Positions 25,294 through 34,053 are shown, counted from the stretch's first letter. The stretch is 64,000 nucleotides of DNA from Prolixibacter denitrificans (GCF_003014495.1 NZ_PYGC01000005.1:248001-312000); one strand, 5' to 3'. Program-made: numbers and translations. Notes: generated by a model not told the origin, from the letters alone.

Positions 25294-26487
25294 TCAAAAA
25301 CTCCATTTCAAACGGGCAAACCATGCCTTTCCATAATCGCCAAACTCTGTTCCTGAATTGCCCTCAAACAGCTGTCCCATAACAAAGAAATCCAGGTTAT
25401 CAGTAATGGAAAGCGTCACGCCAGGTCCAAGATAGAATGAGCCATCGCCCGGATTAACAATCGAAGAAAAATCGGCATTGATGAGCGGAGTTACCGGATA
25501 ACTGACCTGTCCAAAAAGTGACCATTTAGCCAGCGACAACATTTTTGCAGACAGGTTGGCGTTCATCAGGTAATTCATCCCGCCGGCCGGTCCGTTTGTA
25601 CCATGGCTATTGTAAAGAACACTGCTGTGAATATAGAGACTGTTGGTAAACGTATAATCAGCCGATACGGAAGCTACTGTCGATGCGAACGAGACATCCT
25701 TCTTGTCGGGCAACGGTTCAAAATGTGTGATTTCACCCCGAAAACCAGCTCCGTGAATATCGCCGGCCCAACCGGTTCCGACAATCCAGTCCGTACCAAC
25801 CCAGCCACCGATGATCTGAAAATCGTAGTTATGTAGATTGAAACGGTAACGCCCCGCCAGTGCCATTTGATCGCTGTTACGACCTCCTTTGTAGACCAAC
25901 TCTGCTGAGGACATTACCCCGGTGTAACGGGTAATTTTAATTGCATCCGTTCCAGGCCGTTCTTCGTAATCGAAATCAAAATAGTCGAAAGCATTGAACA
26001 CATCGTTTGGATTCCATACCAGGTTGATTCCCCAGTTGATACGTTGCCGGCCGACACGAACATTCCACTTATTAAAATTCATATCGAAATAAATCCGGTC
26101 AATCGTCGTATTCACAAACCAGCCTTTCCCGGTAGCCCAGTTCCACGACAAATCCATCCATCCATTGTCCTTTTCAATCATGCTGGCATATTCCGGATAA
26201 TCATTAATAAATTTTCCGGAAAACAACCGATTGCGAAACTCAAAAGTGGTGGTTAGCCACGAATTGGTGTACCACTTAAAATTCAACCGGTTGTGCAGCA
26301 AGTTGTAGGTAATATTATCGAACGTCTGATTCGGGCCAAGTGTAACCGGTGTCTTCAGATTATAAAAGGTTTGCATATCCTTTATGTATCCGTTGAAGGC
26401 AAGTTTACTGTCCTGAGCTGACACCTTTCCAATAATGCCAACCAGCGCGATTAATACCAGATATTTAAAAAATCTCCTTAACAACAT
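25294..26487 (-). CDS. Outer-membrane beta-barrel protein of an ABC transport operon
   Basis: A 397-residue protein with a signal peptide at about 1-24 (ending V-S-A-Q), then repeated amphipathic strands rich in Trp, Tyr, Asn and Phe, and a C-terminal W-F-A-R-L-K-W-S-F that fits a barrel end. The segment R-V-G-R-Q-R-I-N-W-G (near 140-149) recalls DUF1302-type porins. It is the last gene of a six-gene unit with a LolD-type ATPase, two FtsX-type permeases and a LolA-like protein, so it is likely the outer-membrane component of that system. The cargo is unknown. Confidence 0.75.
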   Translation of the reverse strand: MLLRRFFKYLVLIALVGIIGKVSAQDSKLAFNGYIKDMQTFYNLKTPVTLGPNQTFDNITYNLLHNRLNFKWYTNSWLTTTFEFRNRLFSGKFINDYPEYASMIEKDNGWMDLSWNWATGKGWFVNTTIDRIYFDMNFNKWNVRVGRQRINWGINLVWNPNDVFNAFDYFDFDYEERPGTDAIKITRYTGVMSSAELVYKGGRNSDQMALAGRYRFNLHNYDFQIIGGWVGTDWIVGTGWAGDIHGAGFRGEITHFEPLPDKKDVSFASTVASVSADYTFTNSLYIHSSVLYNSHGTNGPAGGMNYLMNANLSAKMLSLAKWSLFGQVSYPVTPLINADFSSIVNPGDGSFYLGPGVTLSITDNLDFFVMGQLFEGNSGTEFGDYGKAWFARLKWSF

Positions 26488-26516
26488 TTCATCTACCCTT
26501 TTAAAATGTTGGCCAT

Positions 26517-27230
26517 TTACTCGTTCGAATTGCTTGCTCCCACTTTTTCCCTCACTTCGTCCGAAATCACTTTACCATCTTCGAGGACAATTACGCGGTG
26601 CGCCTTTTTCACTACGCGGGCATCGTGCGTTGAAAACACAAAGGTGATATTTTCTTTGTGGTTCAACTCTTCCATTATATCCAGCAGATTCTCGGTAGAA
26701 TGAGAGTCAAGATTAGCCGTCGGTTCATCGGCCAGCACATAGCGGGGCTTAGAAGCAAGTGCCCGGGCTACAGCGACACGTTGCTGCTGTCCGCCGGAAA
26801 GCTGTCCGGGACGACTATTCAAACGGTCTCCCAGTCCTACCGCTTCCAGTAATTCCCTGGCACGCGCATGTCGTTCAGCACTCGGAACTCCCTGCAAGTG
26901 CATAATAAACTCGACGTTTTCCAGAGCCGTTAACACCGGAATCAAGTTATACGACTGAAAGACAAAACCAATGTGATGGAGACGGAAATCAATCAATTCC
27001 GAATCTTTCAGTTGGCTCAAATCGGTTCCGTTAATCAAAACCTGCCCCGAGGTAGGACGATCGAGCCCACCAAGCATATTCATCAGGGTCGTTTTTCCTG
27101 AACCGGAAGGCCCGACCAATGCCGAAAATTCACCTTCTTCGATGTTCAGGGTAACTCCGTTTACCGCATGGACCTCAACCTGGGTTCCATCGTAAACTTT
27201 ATGCAAATCATTTATTGTTATAATTGACAT
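26517..27230 (-). CDS. LolD/MacB-type ABC transporter ATPase
   Basis: A 237-residue ATP-binding subunit. It has Walker A G-P-S-G-S-G-K-T-T at about 39-47, the Q-loop V-F-Q-S-Y-N-L-I-P, the signature L-S-G-G-Q-Q-Q-R-V-A-V-A-R-A near 144-157, Walker B Y-V-L-A-D-E-P-T and a switch His in F-S-T-H-D. The L-N-x-x-G-x-x-D family of LolD/MacB ATPases pairs with FtsX-type permeases, and two such permeases are encoded directly upstream. It supplies energy for mechanotransmission or extraction from the inner membrane rather than simple solute pumping (family knowledge). Confidence 0.93.
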   Translation of the reverse strand: MSIITINDLHKVYDGTQVEVHAVNGVTLNIEEGEFSALVGPSGSGKTTLMNMLGGLDRPTSGQVLINGTDLSQLKDSELIDFRLHHIGFVFQSYNLIPVLTALENVEFIMHLQGVPSAERHARARELLEAVGLGDRLNSRPGQLSGGQQQRVAVARALASKPRYVLADEPTANLDSHSTENLLDIMEELNHKENITFVFSTHDARVVKKAHRVIVLEDGKVISDEVREKVGASNSNE

Positions 27231-27261
27231 GGCTTGACATATTTTACTATTGTTTTGGAGA

Positions 27262-28479
27262 TTATTCAGTTCGTAAGGCTTCCGCCGGATTCAGTTTTAA
27301 CGCTTTTAGTGCCGGATAGATGGCCGCCACAATTCCGGTGACAAAAACCAGTATCATCACATTAATCGTAATACCCCAGTCGATAATCGGATGGACCGTT
27401 GTTCCGTAACCCAACGCTTCAAAACCGGTTTTGTAACTGTCGAAACTGATACCGGTATGATTGGTCCAGATAGTGACCAACAGGCCGATACCTACCCCGA
27501 TCGTGCCGCCAATAATGCTCATCATCACCGATTCCCACATGATCATCCGAAATACCCGTCCTTTTTTCATCCCAATTGCCATCAGCATTCCCAGCTCTTT
27601 CACTCTTTCCAGAATCGCCATCAAAATGGTATTCACAATACCAAAACCAAGCGCCAGCAAAATAATGATGATGAAAACATACAAGTAGTAATCGTACACA
27701 TCATTGATGTAACCAAATTCCGGATTCAGCTTCTTCCACGTCAATACCTCCAGATTGGGATACATGTCGCTCAACTTGTTCTTTACCTGGTTCAGATATT
27801 TCTGACTGGAAAGATGGACGGCTATTTCCTGGGCGGCTCCCTGAGGTAATGCAGCTAGTTGATCCAGGTCCTTGAAGCGAACATAAACGTGTGTCTCATC
27901 GAAGCTGGTATTAACAGTTTGGTAAATCCCGGCAATCCGAAAAGCGCCGCTTGTAATGTTTCCTTCATCATCCTGGAAAGTGAGAACAATTTTGGAACGG
28001 ACATGTACATTCAGCTTCTCAGCCAGTTTTTGTCCGATAACCACAGGATTACGAGAGATTCCTTCGAACCATTTTCCTTTTTTGATATAAGTGTACAAGT
28101 TCGAAACTGTTTTTTCTCTGTCTGGATTGGTTCCAATCAATTTCACTCCGGAACCGGTTTCGGCAGAAGCAACCATTGCCTGAACGACAATTCGCGGGCT
28201 AACACCATTGACACCTTCAATTTTTTCAATGTCTTTTGTTTTCTGAAAGACATCGTTGATCTGGTATTTTAGTTCATCAGCCTCACGAAATTTGGGATGA
28301 TGAATCTGAATGTGGCTCACCTCTGTTTCAATACCGCGATTGAGTCGCTCCTTCATCATTCCCTTGGCGAAGCTAACCATGAAGATGCCGGCAAACATTC
28401 CAACCACCATCGCCAAAATGACCACCAGGCTCCGTGTTGGATTCCGCCAGATATTTTTCCATGCTACATGTATAATCAT
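27262..28479 (-). CDS. FtsX-family ABC transporter permease
   Basis: A 405-residue permease with the MacB/LolC topology. There is one N-terminal membrane helix (about 14-36, after W-K-N-I-W-R-N-P-T-R-S), a large periplasmic domain (about 37-270) and three C-terminal helices, the first around 272-295 and the last near 370-393. The E-R-V-K-E-L-G-M-L-M-A-I-G motif precedes the third helix, as usual in FtsX proteins. It is a paralogue of the permease encoded 25 bases upstream, so the transporter is probably a heterodimer with the adjacent ATPase. Confidence 0.92.
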   Translation of the reverse strand: MIIHVAWKNIWRNPTRSLVVILAMVVGMFAGIFMVSFAKGMMKERLNRGIETEVSHIQIHHPKFREADELKYQINDVFQKTKDIEKIEGVNGVSPRIVVQAMVASAETGSGVKLIGTNPDREKTVSNLYTYIKKGKWFEGISRNPVVIGQKLAEKLNVHVRSKIVLTFQDDEGNITSGAFRIAGIYQTVNTSFDETHVYVRFKDLDQLAALPQGAAQEIAVHLSSQKYLNQVKNKLSDMYPNLEVLTWKKLNPEFGYINDVYDYYLYVFIIIILLALGFGIVNTILMAILERVKELGMLMAIGMKKGRVFRMIMWESVMMSIIGGTIGVGIGLLVTIWTNHTGISFDSYKTGFEALGYGTTVHPIIDWGITINVMILVFVTGIVAAIYPALKALKLNPAEALRTE

Positions 28480-28504
28480 GACAGTAATTTTTTCGGTTAA
28501 TCAA

Positions 28505-29725
28505 TCAGGCCCGCAAGGCTTTGTTTTCTTTCAGTATCAAAGCACTAACAAATGGATAAATCGAGATCACCACAATGATGATGAAAATGATTAATACCTG
28601 GAACGTGAATACTTTTGGTGCCAAAGAGAAATACATATAGGGTTCAAATCCCATATCGACCATCATCTGGCCGGCTTGTCCACCTAATTTAATTGGGTGG
28701 AAATACTGGTAGTACAAAATGGGTAATGCCGCAAGCGAACCGCTTAGAATTCCCAGCAATCCGATGATGAATGTTTCATAAATCAGCATCCATGCCAAGC
28801 GTATTTTCTGCATTCCCACCGATACCATGACTCCAAACTCGCGCCTTCGCTCAGCGACCATCATAATAATGGTTCCCAGAATACCGAACCCGATAACGAG
28901 GAACAGGATCATTTTCATGATAGCTCCACTGTCCCGGTCTCCGTTGATTTGCTGTACCAATTCCGGTTGCATTTCGTCCCAGCTCATAATTCGGTACGGA
29001 CTGTGAATCTTTGCTTTTAGCTCCTTCACGATATGCGGGACTTCGTCGGCTTCATTCACCAACATAGCCAGCGAAGTCAGTAAATGATCTGCAGAATAGA
29101 AATTCTGAGCTGTTCCTAAATCCATGTAAATCAACTGGCGGTCGAGTGTTGGCGACGGGTGCTTGAATATTCCCCGGATAGGAAAAAGTCCGGCGGCATT
29201 AATTCCGTGATAACCTTGCCCCAGTAAGACCAGCGTATCGCCGACGTCAACCTGGAGATATTTGGCCAGCGTTTCTCCCATCAGAATTCCGTCACTTCCT
29301 TTTTTTAAATATTTGCCCCGAACCATCTTCTTGCTGATTTCAGTCAGTTGGTCCTCTTTCTGCGGATCGACTCCAAGCACCATCGCTCCTTTGGTCAGCT
29401 GTTTACTGGAAGCCAAAGCAAACGACTCCAGGCGTGGAACCACCAACTGTATTCCGGGAACCGAAGCAATTTTGGTTTTCAGCGAATCGGTCTCTTCGAA
29501 CGTATTATTGATGGTTTTATTCTCCCAGAAATCTTCATTTTGTATCTGGATATGACCTGAATAGAACCGCACAGCATTCTCAACCATTTTTTCATACGAA
29601 CCTTCCTGCATCGAGGTCATGTAAGTGGAAAGAATCACCCCGAAAAATATCGATGCGATGGTGATGATGGTCCTCCGCTTATTGCGCCACAGATTGCGCC
29701 AGGCCAGTTTTATATCTGTTTTCAT
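28505..29725 (-). CDS. FtsX-family ABC transporter permease, second subunit
   Basis: A 406-residue permease with the same layout as its neighbour. N-terminal L-A-W-R-N-L-W-R-N-K-R-R-T is followed by a membrane helix, a periplasmic domain and three C-terminal helices with E-R-R-R-E-F-G-V-M-V-S-V-G-M before the third. It lies 44 bases after the LolA-like gene. Two different permeases plus a LolA-like protein recall the LolCDE-LolA lipoprotein route, but the operon also has an outer-membrane barrel, so lipid or lipoprotein export to the outer membrane is an inference only. Confidence 0.92.
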   Translation of the reverse strand: MKTDIKLAWRNLWRNKRRTIITIASIFFGVILSTYMTSMQEGSYEKMVENAVRFYSGHIQIQNEDFWENKTINNTFEETDSLKTKIASVPGIQLVVPRLESFALASSKQLTKGAMVLGVDPQKEDQLTEISKKMVRGKYLKKGSDGILMGETLAKYLQVDVGDTLVLLGQGYHGINAAGLFPIRGIFKHPSPTLDRQLIYMDLGTAQNFYSADHLLTSLAMLVNEADEVPHIVKELKAKIHSPYRIMSWDEMQPELVQQINGDRDSGAIMKMILFLVIGFGILGTIIMMVAERRREFGVMVSVGMQKIRLAWMLIYETFIIGLLGILSGSLAALPILYYQYFHPIKLGGQAGQMMVDMGFEPYMYFSLAPKVFTFQVLIIFIIIVVISIYPFVSALILKENKALRA

Positions 29726-29769
29726 GCGTTGGTATTTTTACCTGATTAAATAATCCCCGGCAGCTGTTC

Positions 29770-30522
29770 TTAGTGAACCCGCTTCATATTCTGAATACTG
29801 AAAAAGCTGTCTTTGATAGGAATATTGAATTTCACCTCGTTGAATTCCATGGTGGTTTTATGCCCTTTCTTATCAACCGGAACGATTTCGTAATAAGTAG
29901 GCAACGTACGATCCCCCATCTTTTTAATCTTCGACAAGGTCTCAACATTTACCAGGTAACCATCTTCGTCGTAATACTCGTTTTTCAGCGTGTAGTAGTG
30001 CTCTTTGCTAATCCAGGTAATAATTTTTCCCCAAACAACGGCAGCGTCTTCTTTCGGCGTCAACTCAATTTTGTAGCAATCATATCCGTTGATTTTTTCT
30101 TCTCCGATGATCTTCTGGTTATAGTCTTCCACAATCGACGACTCTTTCACCAGGTCGTCGTTCGTCAGGTCGGACCCCATCCACGATTGCATCATCATGC
30201 TCGGCGGAATCTTAATCATCCGCTCGATGGACGGTACCCAGTTCCAAATTTCCTTATCTCTTTTCAGGAAAACCTGACCTTTTTCCTTCGCCGGTTCGAG
30301 AACATAAATAAGCGAATACTCATTCCCTTTCGACCAGCCTTTGAATTTTAGCGTTCGTTCCCATTTGGGCCGGATAATCTTCATGGTCATCACCGATTCG
30401 TTCGACTGTCCACGAAGAAGATCGTTGGCCTTTTTAACAATTTCCTGTGCATCCTGAGCTTGTGCGGTCAGACTGCCGAACGCCATAACCAGAAGAAATA
30501 CGATTACCTTTTTTGTTTTCAT
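29770..30522 (-). CDS. LolA-like outer-membrane lipoprotein-sorting protein
   Basis: A 250-residue periplasmic protein with a signal peptide at about 1-22 (ending A-Q-A). The mature part belongs to the LolA-like superfamily, with R-G-Q-S-N-E-S-V-M-T-M-K-I-I-R-P, S-L-I-Y-V-L-E-P-A-K-E-K-G, M-M-Q-S-W-M-G-S-D-L-T-N-D-D and the Y-D-C-Y-K-I-E-L-T-P segments. Such proteins form a hydrophobic half-barrel that carries a lipid moiety through the periplasm. It is encoded 75 bases after the TetR gene and before the two permease genes. It is a specialised paralogue of housekeeping LolA (inference). Confidence 0.85.
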   Translation of the reverse strand: MKTKKVIVFLLVMAFGSLTAQAQDAQEIVKKANDLLRGQSNESVMTMKIIRPKWERTLKFKGWSKGNEYSLIYVLEPAKEKGQVFLKRDKEIWNWVPSIERMIKIPPSMMMQSWMGSDLTNDDLVKESSIVEDYNQKIIGEEKINGYDCYKIELTPKEDAAVVWGKIITWISKEHYYTLKNEYYDEDGYLVNVETLSKIKKMGDRTLPTYYEIVPVDKKGHKTTMEFNEVKFNIPIKDSFFSIQNMKRVH

Positions 30523-30597
30523 GATTCAGTCAATTTATAGTCTGAAGATGTGTTCTATCTAAATTCCCTTCCGGGAAAAATACATCACTGTTTCCGA

Positions 30598-31197
30598 TTA
30601 GGTTTTATGATGAACTGCTGCGTTCTTAGCGTAAAGCTTAACGATGCGGTTTCGTACCGGAGTGATGTCAAAATCTATCGGGCTAAACAACAATTGAAGA
30701 GTAGCTCCCTTTAGAGTTGATGACAGAAAGAACAACTCTTCAATCGGTTCCTCATAACCTTCTTCCTCCAGGTAACTCAATAATATTTGAACAACAGGTC
30801 GGGAGCTTTCTTTCAGCTGATTTTCGACAAACTCAACCACATGCGGTTGCATCAGAATGTGAATATAAAATAACCAAAACTCCCTGTTGTTATTGATGCT
30901 TTCAATAAGCCGATCGATAAAATATACGAACTCATCTTCGGTAAGAACGCCGTCGTGATTGATGTCCAAATTCTCATATATTTCCTGAAAACCAACCTGG
31001 GCAATCTCTTTCAGCAAATCGTCCTTACTCTCGAAATAGTTGTACAGTAAACCTTTCGAGATGTCAGCTTTCTCAGCAATTTTGGCAACCGAAGAGGCAT
31101 GATATCCTTCGCTGGCAAACAATTCCAGGGCCACATCCATTATTTTGCGTCTCTTCTCCTGACGCATCTGTTCATATTGTTCGGGCGTACGTGGCAT
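30598..31197 (-). CDS. TetR-type regulator containing an EF-hand motif
   Basis: A 199-residue repressor. Start 31197 (MPRTPEQYEQ) is chosen because the longer frame to 31230 would run into the operator-like repeats. The TetR helix-turn-helix is at about 17-62 (S-V-A-K-I-A-E-K-A-D-I-S-K-G-L-L-Y-N-Y-F). Residues 78-89, D-I-N-H-D-G-V-L-T-E-D-E, fit the EF-hand loop D-x-N-x-D-G-x-I/L-x-x-x-E at every ligand position, and both flanking segments are helical in character. A calcium-responsive repressor is therefore possible. It heads the operon for the LolA-like protein, two permeases, ATPase and barrel, and probably controls it. Confidence 0.88.
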   Translation of the reverse strand: MPRTPEQYEQMRQEKRRKIMDVALELFASEGYHASSVAKIAEKADISKGLLYNYFESKDDLLKEIAQVGFQEIYENLDINHDGVLTEDEFVYFIDRLIESINNNREFWLFYIHILMQPHVVEFVENQLKESSRPVVQILLSYLEEEGYEEPIEELFFLSSTLKGATLQLLFSPIDFDITPVRNRIVKLYAKNAAVHHKT

Positions 31198-31211
31198 AGC
31201 ATTCTTTTTTA

Positions 31212-31252
31212 TGACTGAACGCACAGTCATTTTTTGACTGAACGAACGGTCA
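31212..31252. promoter_or_regulatory. Tandem inverted repeats, probable TetR operators
   Basis: Two near-identical 18-base elements, 31212-31229 (TGACTG-AACGCA-CAGTCA) and 31235-31252 (TGACTG-AACGAA-CGGTCA). Each is an inverted repeat with a 6-base spacer, and their centres are 23 bases apart, about two helical turns. They lie 15-55 bases before the TetR start. This is a typical layout for a TetR autoregulatory operator. Confidence 0.75.
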
Positions 31253-31387
31253 AAGTTAAAAACAAAAAAATAGATTTGTCAAGTTTTTTAATAATAAAAA
31301 ATTGAAAGCGAGAAAGAAAAAACAACGAAAGGTCAGTAAACAGAACTGTTCCGTCATAAAAAAAATCAGAAAAAAGACTGGAAAAGT

Positions 31388-32284
31388 CTAGCGAATGAAG
31401 AAAACGGCGATGCCACCAACAGTAATAAATGCGCCTAATACTTCCCGCCAGGTAAGTTTCTCTCCGAAAAAAAGCACTGAAGGTAAAAGAATAAAAACCG
31501 GAACGGTAGCCATCAACGTAGACGCAATTCCGGCTGATGTATGTTGAAGAGCCACCATACTGAGTCCGACACCAATGAAAGGCCCGAAAAAAGCGCCAAT
31601 TAAAATAGGCTTCATGGCGTTAACGTTTTTAATCGTCGAAAAAACGCCTTTCCATCTTCGCGTTAGCGTAAAAATGAGCGAAAAACCCAATACGCCAGCA
31701 ATCACCCGGATTTGTGAGGCAGAAAATGCATCATAGCTCGCCATGCCAAATTTCGAAAGAACCGCTCCAGAGCCCTGTCCCACTGCTCCTCCAAACGCCA
31801 ATAGTATTCCTTTCATGGGATATTTAAACCTACGATTGCTCTCATTTTTATCACCACGATTGAGAATCACCATAGCAATTCCAGTGAGTACCAGGAGCAA
31901 GCCGACCGTATTCAGCAAAGTAAACTGTTCGCCAAGAATAATGTATCCGAGCAATGCAGCCACCGGTGGAGCCAGCGACATCATCAACATGGAAATCCGT
32001 GCACTGACAAAAGCATAGGATTGAAAAAGGAAAAAATCTCCCAACACAAAACCGATAAGACCGGATATGCCCAACCACTTCCATGCTTCGGGAGAAGCAT
32101 CTGTAGGAAGCCAAAGACCACGGCTCATACGCATGTACAACACATAAAAAATAAACGCCAAAAAAAGCCGTATAATATTGACATTTAACGAACCGACTTT
32201 TCGAGTCGCCACCTGAAATGCCATAGACGTGACGGTCCAAAACATAGCAGTAGCAATGCCAGCTATTTCCCCGATGTAGTGCAT
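31388..32284 (-). CDS. EamA/DMT family transporter
   Basis: A 298-residue inner-membrane protein with about ten hydrophobic segments arranged as two five-helix repeats, the EamA pattern (first repeat to about 140, second from about 152). Markers are G-F-V-L-G-D-F-F-L-F-Q-S-Y-A-F-V near 78-93 and the terminal A-L-Q-H-T-S-A-G-I-A-S-T-L-M-A region. It probably exports a small metabolite; the substrate cannot be inferred. Its stop lies about 190 bases from the TetR start, with no shared operon structure. Confidence 0.9.
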   Translation of the reverse strand: MHYIGEIAGIATAMFWTVTSMAFQVATRKVGSLNVNIIRLFLAFIFYVLYMRMSRGLWLPTDASPEAWKWLGISGLIGFVLGDFFLFQSYAFVSARISMLMMSLAPPVAALLGYIILGEQFTLLNTVGLLLVLTGIAMVILNRGDKNESNRRFKYPMKGILLAFGGAVGQGSGAVLSKFGMASYDAFSASQIRVIAGVLGFSLIFTLTRRWKGVFSTIKNVNAMKPILIGAFFGPFIGVGLSMVALQHTSAGIASTLMATVPVFILLPSVLFFGEKLTWREVLGAFITVGGIAVFFIR

Positions 32285-32387
32285 CTATATCCTCAATCCA
32301 ATCAATACACGGCAGGTTTTTCCTATCTCCTACACTTATATCGCAATGGTTTTTTATTATGAAGCCCCGAAAGTAAGAATAATTCGG

Positions 32388-32729
32388 TTACTTGCGCAGA
32401 TCTTTCGCTCCCAGTATGGTATTAACCAATGATACCAACAAACTAAAAATGATGGCCCAAAACAATCCGGAAACGTAAAATCCGTCAACCAAAGCACCGG
32501 CCAACATCACGATTAGGCCATTCAGGATCAACAAAAATATCCCGAGCGTCACAATTGTCAAAGGAAGAGTTAGGATAACCAATACAGGTTTCACCAGCAG
32601 GTTCAATAGCGCCAGAACAACTGCCACGACCAGGCCATCGAAAAAACTGTTAATTTCAATTCCCGGGAGAATATAAGCAACCACCAGTACTGCAATGGTA
32701 TTGATTAGAATCTTAGCGAGTACATTCAT
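32388..32729 (-). CDS. Phage-holin-family (4-TMS) membrane protein
   Basis: A 113-residue integral membrane protein with four hydrophobic stretches. It fits the small four-helix family (PF04020) often labelled phage holin. The N-terminal L-I-N-T-I-A-V-L-V-V-A-Y-I-L-P-G-I-E-I and the L-L-N-L-L-V-K-P-V-L segment are typical. Despite the name there is no phage gene nearby, and these proteins are common housekeeping membrane proteins of unknown function. A reverse-strand TAAATTTG box at 32803-32810 could be its promoter. Confidence 0.85.
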   Translation of the reverse strand: MNVLAKILINTIAVLVVAYILPGIEINSFFDGLVVAVVLALLNLLVKPVLVILTLPLTIVTLGIFLLILNGLIVMLAGALVDGFYVSGLFWAIIFSLLVSLVNTILGAKDLRK

Positions 32730-32837
32730 AAGACTAATTTTTGGGTTAAATTAATGCTTTCTGGTAAAACTCTTTATAAAAATCTTGCTTGTTCCGCTTT
32801 TGCAAATTTAATTAGCACTTTTTCCAATAATTGCACC

Positions 32838-32845
32838 TAATTTTG
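32838..32845 (+). promoter_or_regulatory. Predicted -7 promoter element for nagB
   Basis: TAATTTTG matches TAnnTTTG and predicts transcription starting about 20 bases before the nagB ATG at 32872. A matching reverse-strand element at 32803-32810 would serve the divergent holin-like gene. Confidence 0.45.
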
Positions 32846-32871
32846 TTAGCTGATTCAAGAAACAATCTGTT

Positions 32872-33705
32872 ATGAGACTAATCATTCAACCGGCACCTGA
32901 TGATGTAGCACGCTGGGCTGCCAATTACATTGTTCGCAAAATCAACCTGGCCAATCCTACAGAAGAAAAACCTTTTGTGTTGGGACTCCCTACAGGCAGC
33001 ACACCACTAAACACTTACCGCGAACTAATTAAGTTGCATCAGTCAGGAAAGGTTTCTTTCCAACACGTCGTCACATTTAACATGGATGAATATGTTGGGC
33101 TTCCGGAAGAACATCCCGAAAGTTACCACTCTTTTATGTGGACCAACTTCTTCAAGCATATCGATATACAAGAGAAAAATGTCAATATTCTGAATGGAAA
33201 TGCGGAAGATATAAAAGCCGAATGTGCCCGCTACGAGGAAAAAATAAAATCAGTTGGCGGCATTGATCTATTTATGGGAGGCGTTGGAGCTGACGGACAT
33301 ATTGCTTTTAATGAGCCGGGGTCCAGTTTGGCATCACGGACACGAGACAAAGAACTGAATTACGATACACTGGTCGCCAACTCCCGCTTTTTCGACAACG
33401 ACATTGACAAAGTACCCAAATCAGCATTAACCGTTGGTGTGGGAACTGTGATGGACGCAAAAGAGGTACTTGTTCTGGTCACCGGACACAACAAAGCCCG
33501 CGCCTTGCACGAGGCTATCGAAGGTGGAGTCAATCATATGTGGACCATTACTGCTTTGCAGCTTCATCCGCGTGGCATCATTATTTGTGACGAAAATGCC
33601 ACGGTTGAACTAAAAGTTGGAACCTACAAACACTTCAAAGACATCGAAAAAAATAATCTTTCACCTGATGCAATTTGGGAGAAAGACGTTAATTTAGGGT
33701 GGTAA
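32872..33705 (+). CDS. nagB: Glucosamine-6-phosphate deaminase
   Basis: Converts glucosamine 6-phosphate to fructose 6-phosphate and ammonia, feeding amino sugars into glycolysis. The 277 residues match the short hexameric type. G-L-P-T-G-S-T-P binds phosphate. [10 protein letters not shown] contains the Asp that abstracts the C2 proton, and [17 protein letters not shown] holds the catalytic Asp-His-Glu set. The gene has its own promoter and no nag partner genes beside it. Confidence 0.96.
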   Translation: MRLIIQPAPDDVARWAANYIVRKINLANPTEEKPFVLGLPTGSTPLNTYRELIKLHQSGKVSFQHVVTFNMDEYVGLPEEHPESYHSFMWTNFFKHIDIQEKNVNILNGNAEDIKAECARYEEKIKSVGGIDLFMGGVGADGHIAFNEPGSSLASRTRDKELNYDTLVANSRFFDNDIDKVPKSALTVGVGTVMDAKEVLVLVTGHNKARALHEAIEGGVNHMWTITALQLHPRGIIICDENATVELKVGTYKHFKDIEKNNLSPDAIWEKDVNLGW

Positions 33706-33854
33706 AACCAGTTTCCAGTCATTCTAACCTGAGTGATTGTCCAACAAATTACCACTCTACAAAAATACACTACACACTGAAATACTGATAATTAAATAAA
33801 GCAACAAGGAAATTACATTTGAAAATCGCGATAAATTTTCATCCGTTAGATGCA

Positions 33855-33880
33855 TTGAACATCATAATTTCATATATTTA
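33855..33880 (+). promoter_or_regulatory. Predicted promoter of the candidate small RNA
   Basis: TTG (33855-33857) and TATATTTA (33873-33880, seven of eight bases of TAnnTTTG) are 15 bases apart. They predict a transcript start near 33887, just before the first paired arm of the structured region. Confidence 0.4.
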
Positions 33881-33886
33881 TAGCAA

Positions 33887-34053
33887 GAAACAGAACAACT
33901 AAAAAAGAGAGATTTGAAAACGGTTGTTTGAAACAAATTTCTTAATTTTATGTTCTGTTATTAAAAGTGACCTGTAATTATCCCTCCTCATATCTGTCTT
34001 GGTCTTTTATGAACAGTTGCCTGTCAATCCCCGACGGGCAACTTTCTTTTTTT
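33887..34053 (+). ncRNA. Candidate structured small RNA between nagB and ppdK
   Basis: The segment has a predicted promoter, two nested stems and a strong terminator, but no open frame. CAGAACA (33891-33897) pairs with TGTTCTG (33951-33957). Within it AGAGATTTG (33908-33916) pairs with CAAATTTCT (33934-33942) apart from one mismatch. A single-stranded linker of about 55 bases, including a pyrimidine-rich TCCCTCCTC stretch (33980-33988), leads to the terminator at 34014-34053. The length would be about 165 bases. It could be a trans-acting small RNA, a 6S-like RNA or an attenuated leader of ppdK. I do not recognise a known RNA family. Confidence 0.4.
34014..34053 (+). terminator. Strong intrinsic terminator in the nagB-ppdK gap
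   Basis: AGTTGCCTGTC and GACGGGCAACT form an 11-bp stem with one wobble around the 7-base loop AATCCCC. A T-rich run TTCTTTTTTTT follows. It is over 300 bases from the nagB stop, so it probably ends a separate transcript. Confidence 0.85.

Noticed and set aside
28625-28650. A GGTTCAAATCCC string resembling a tRNA T-arm
   Set aside because: It lies inside the FtsX permease frame and no acceptor, D-arm or anticodon arm could be assembled around it.
31851-32240. A 129-codon frame overlapping the EamA transporter in another frame
   Set aside because: Cys/Tyr-rich out-of-frame translation of a membrane protein gene with no independent support.
32388-32729. A phage holin suggesting a prophage
   Set aside because: The family name is misleading; no phage genes, attachment repeats or integrase are near, and the protein is a common membrane protein.
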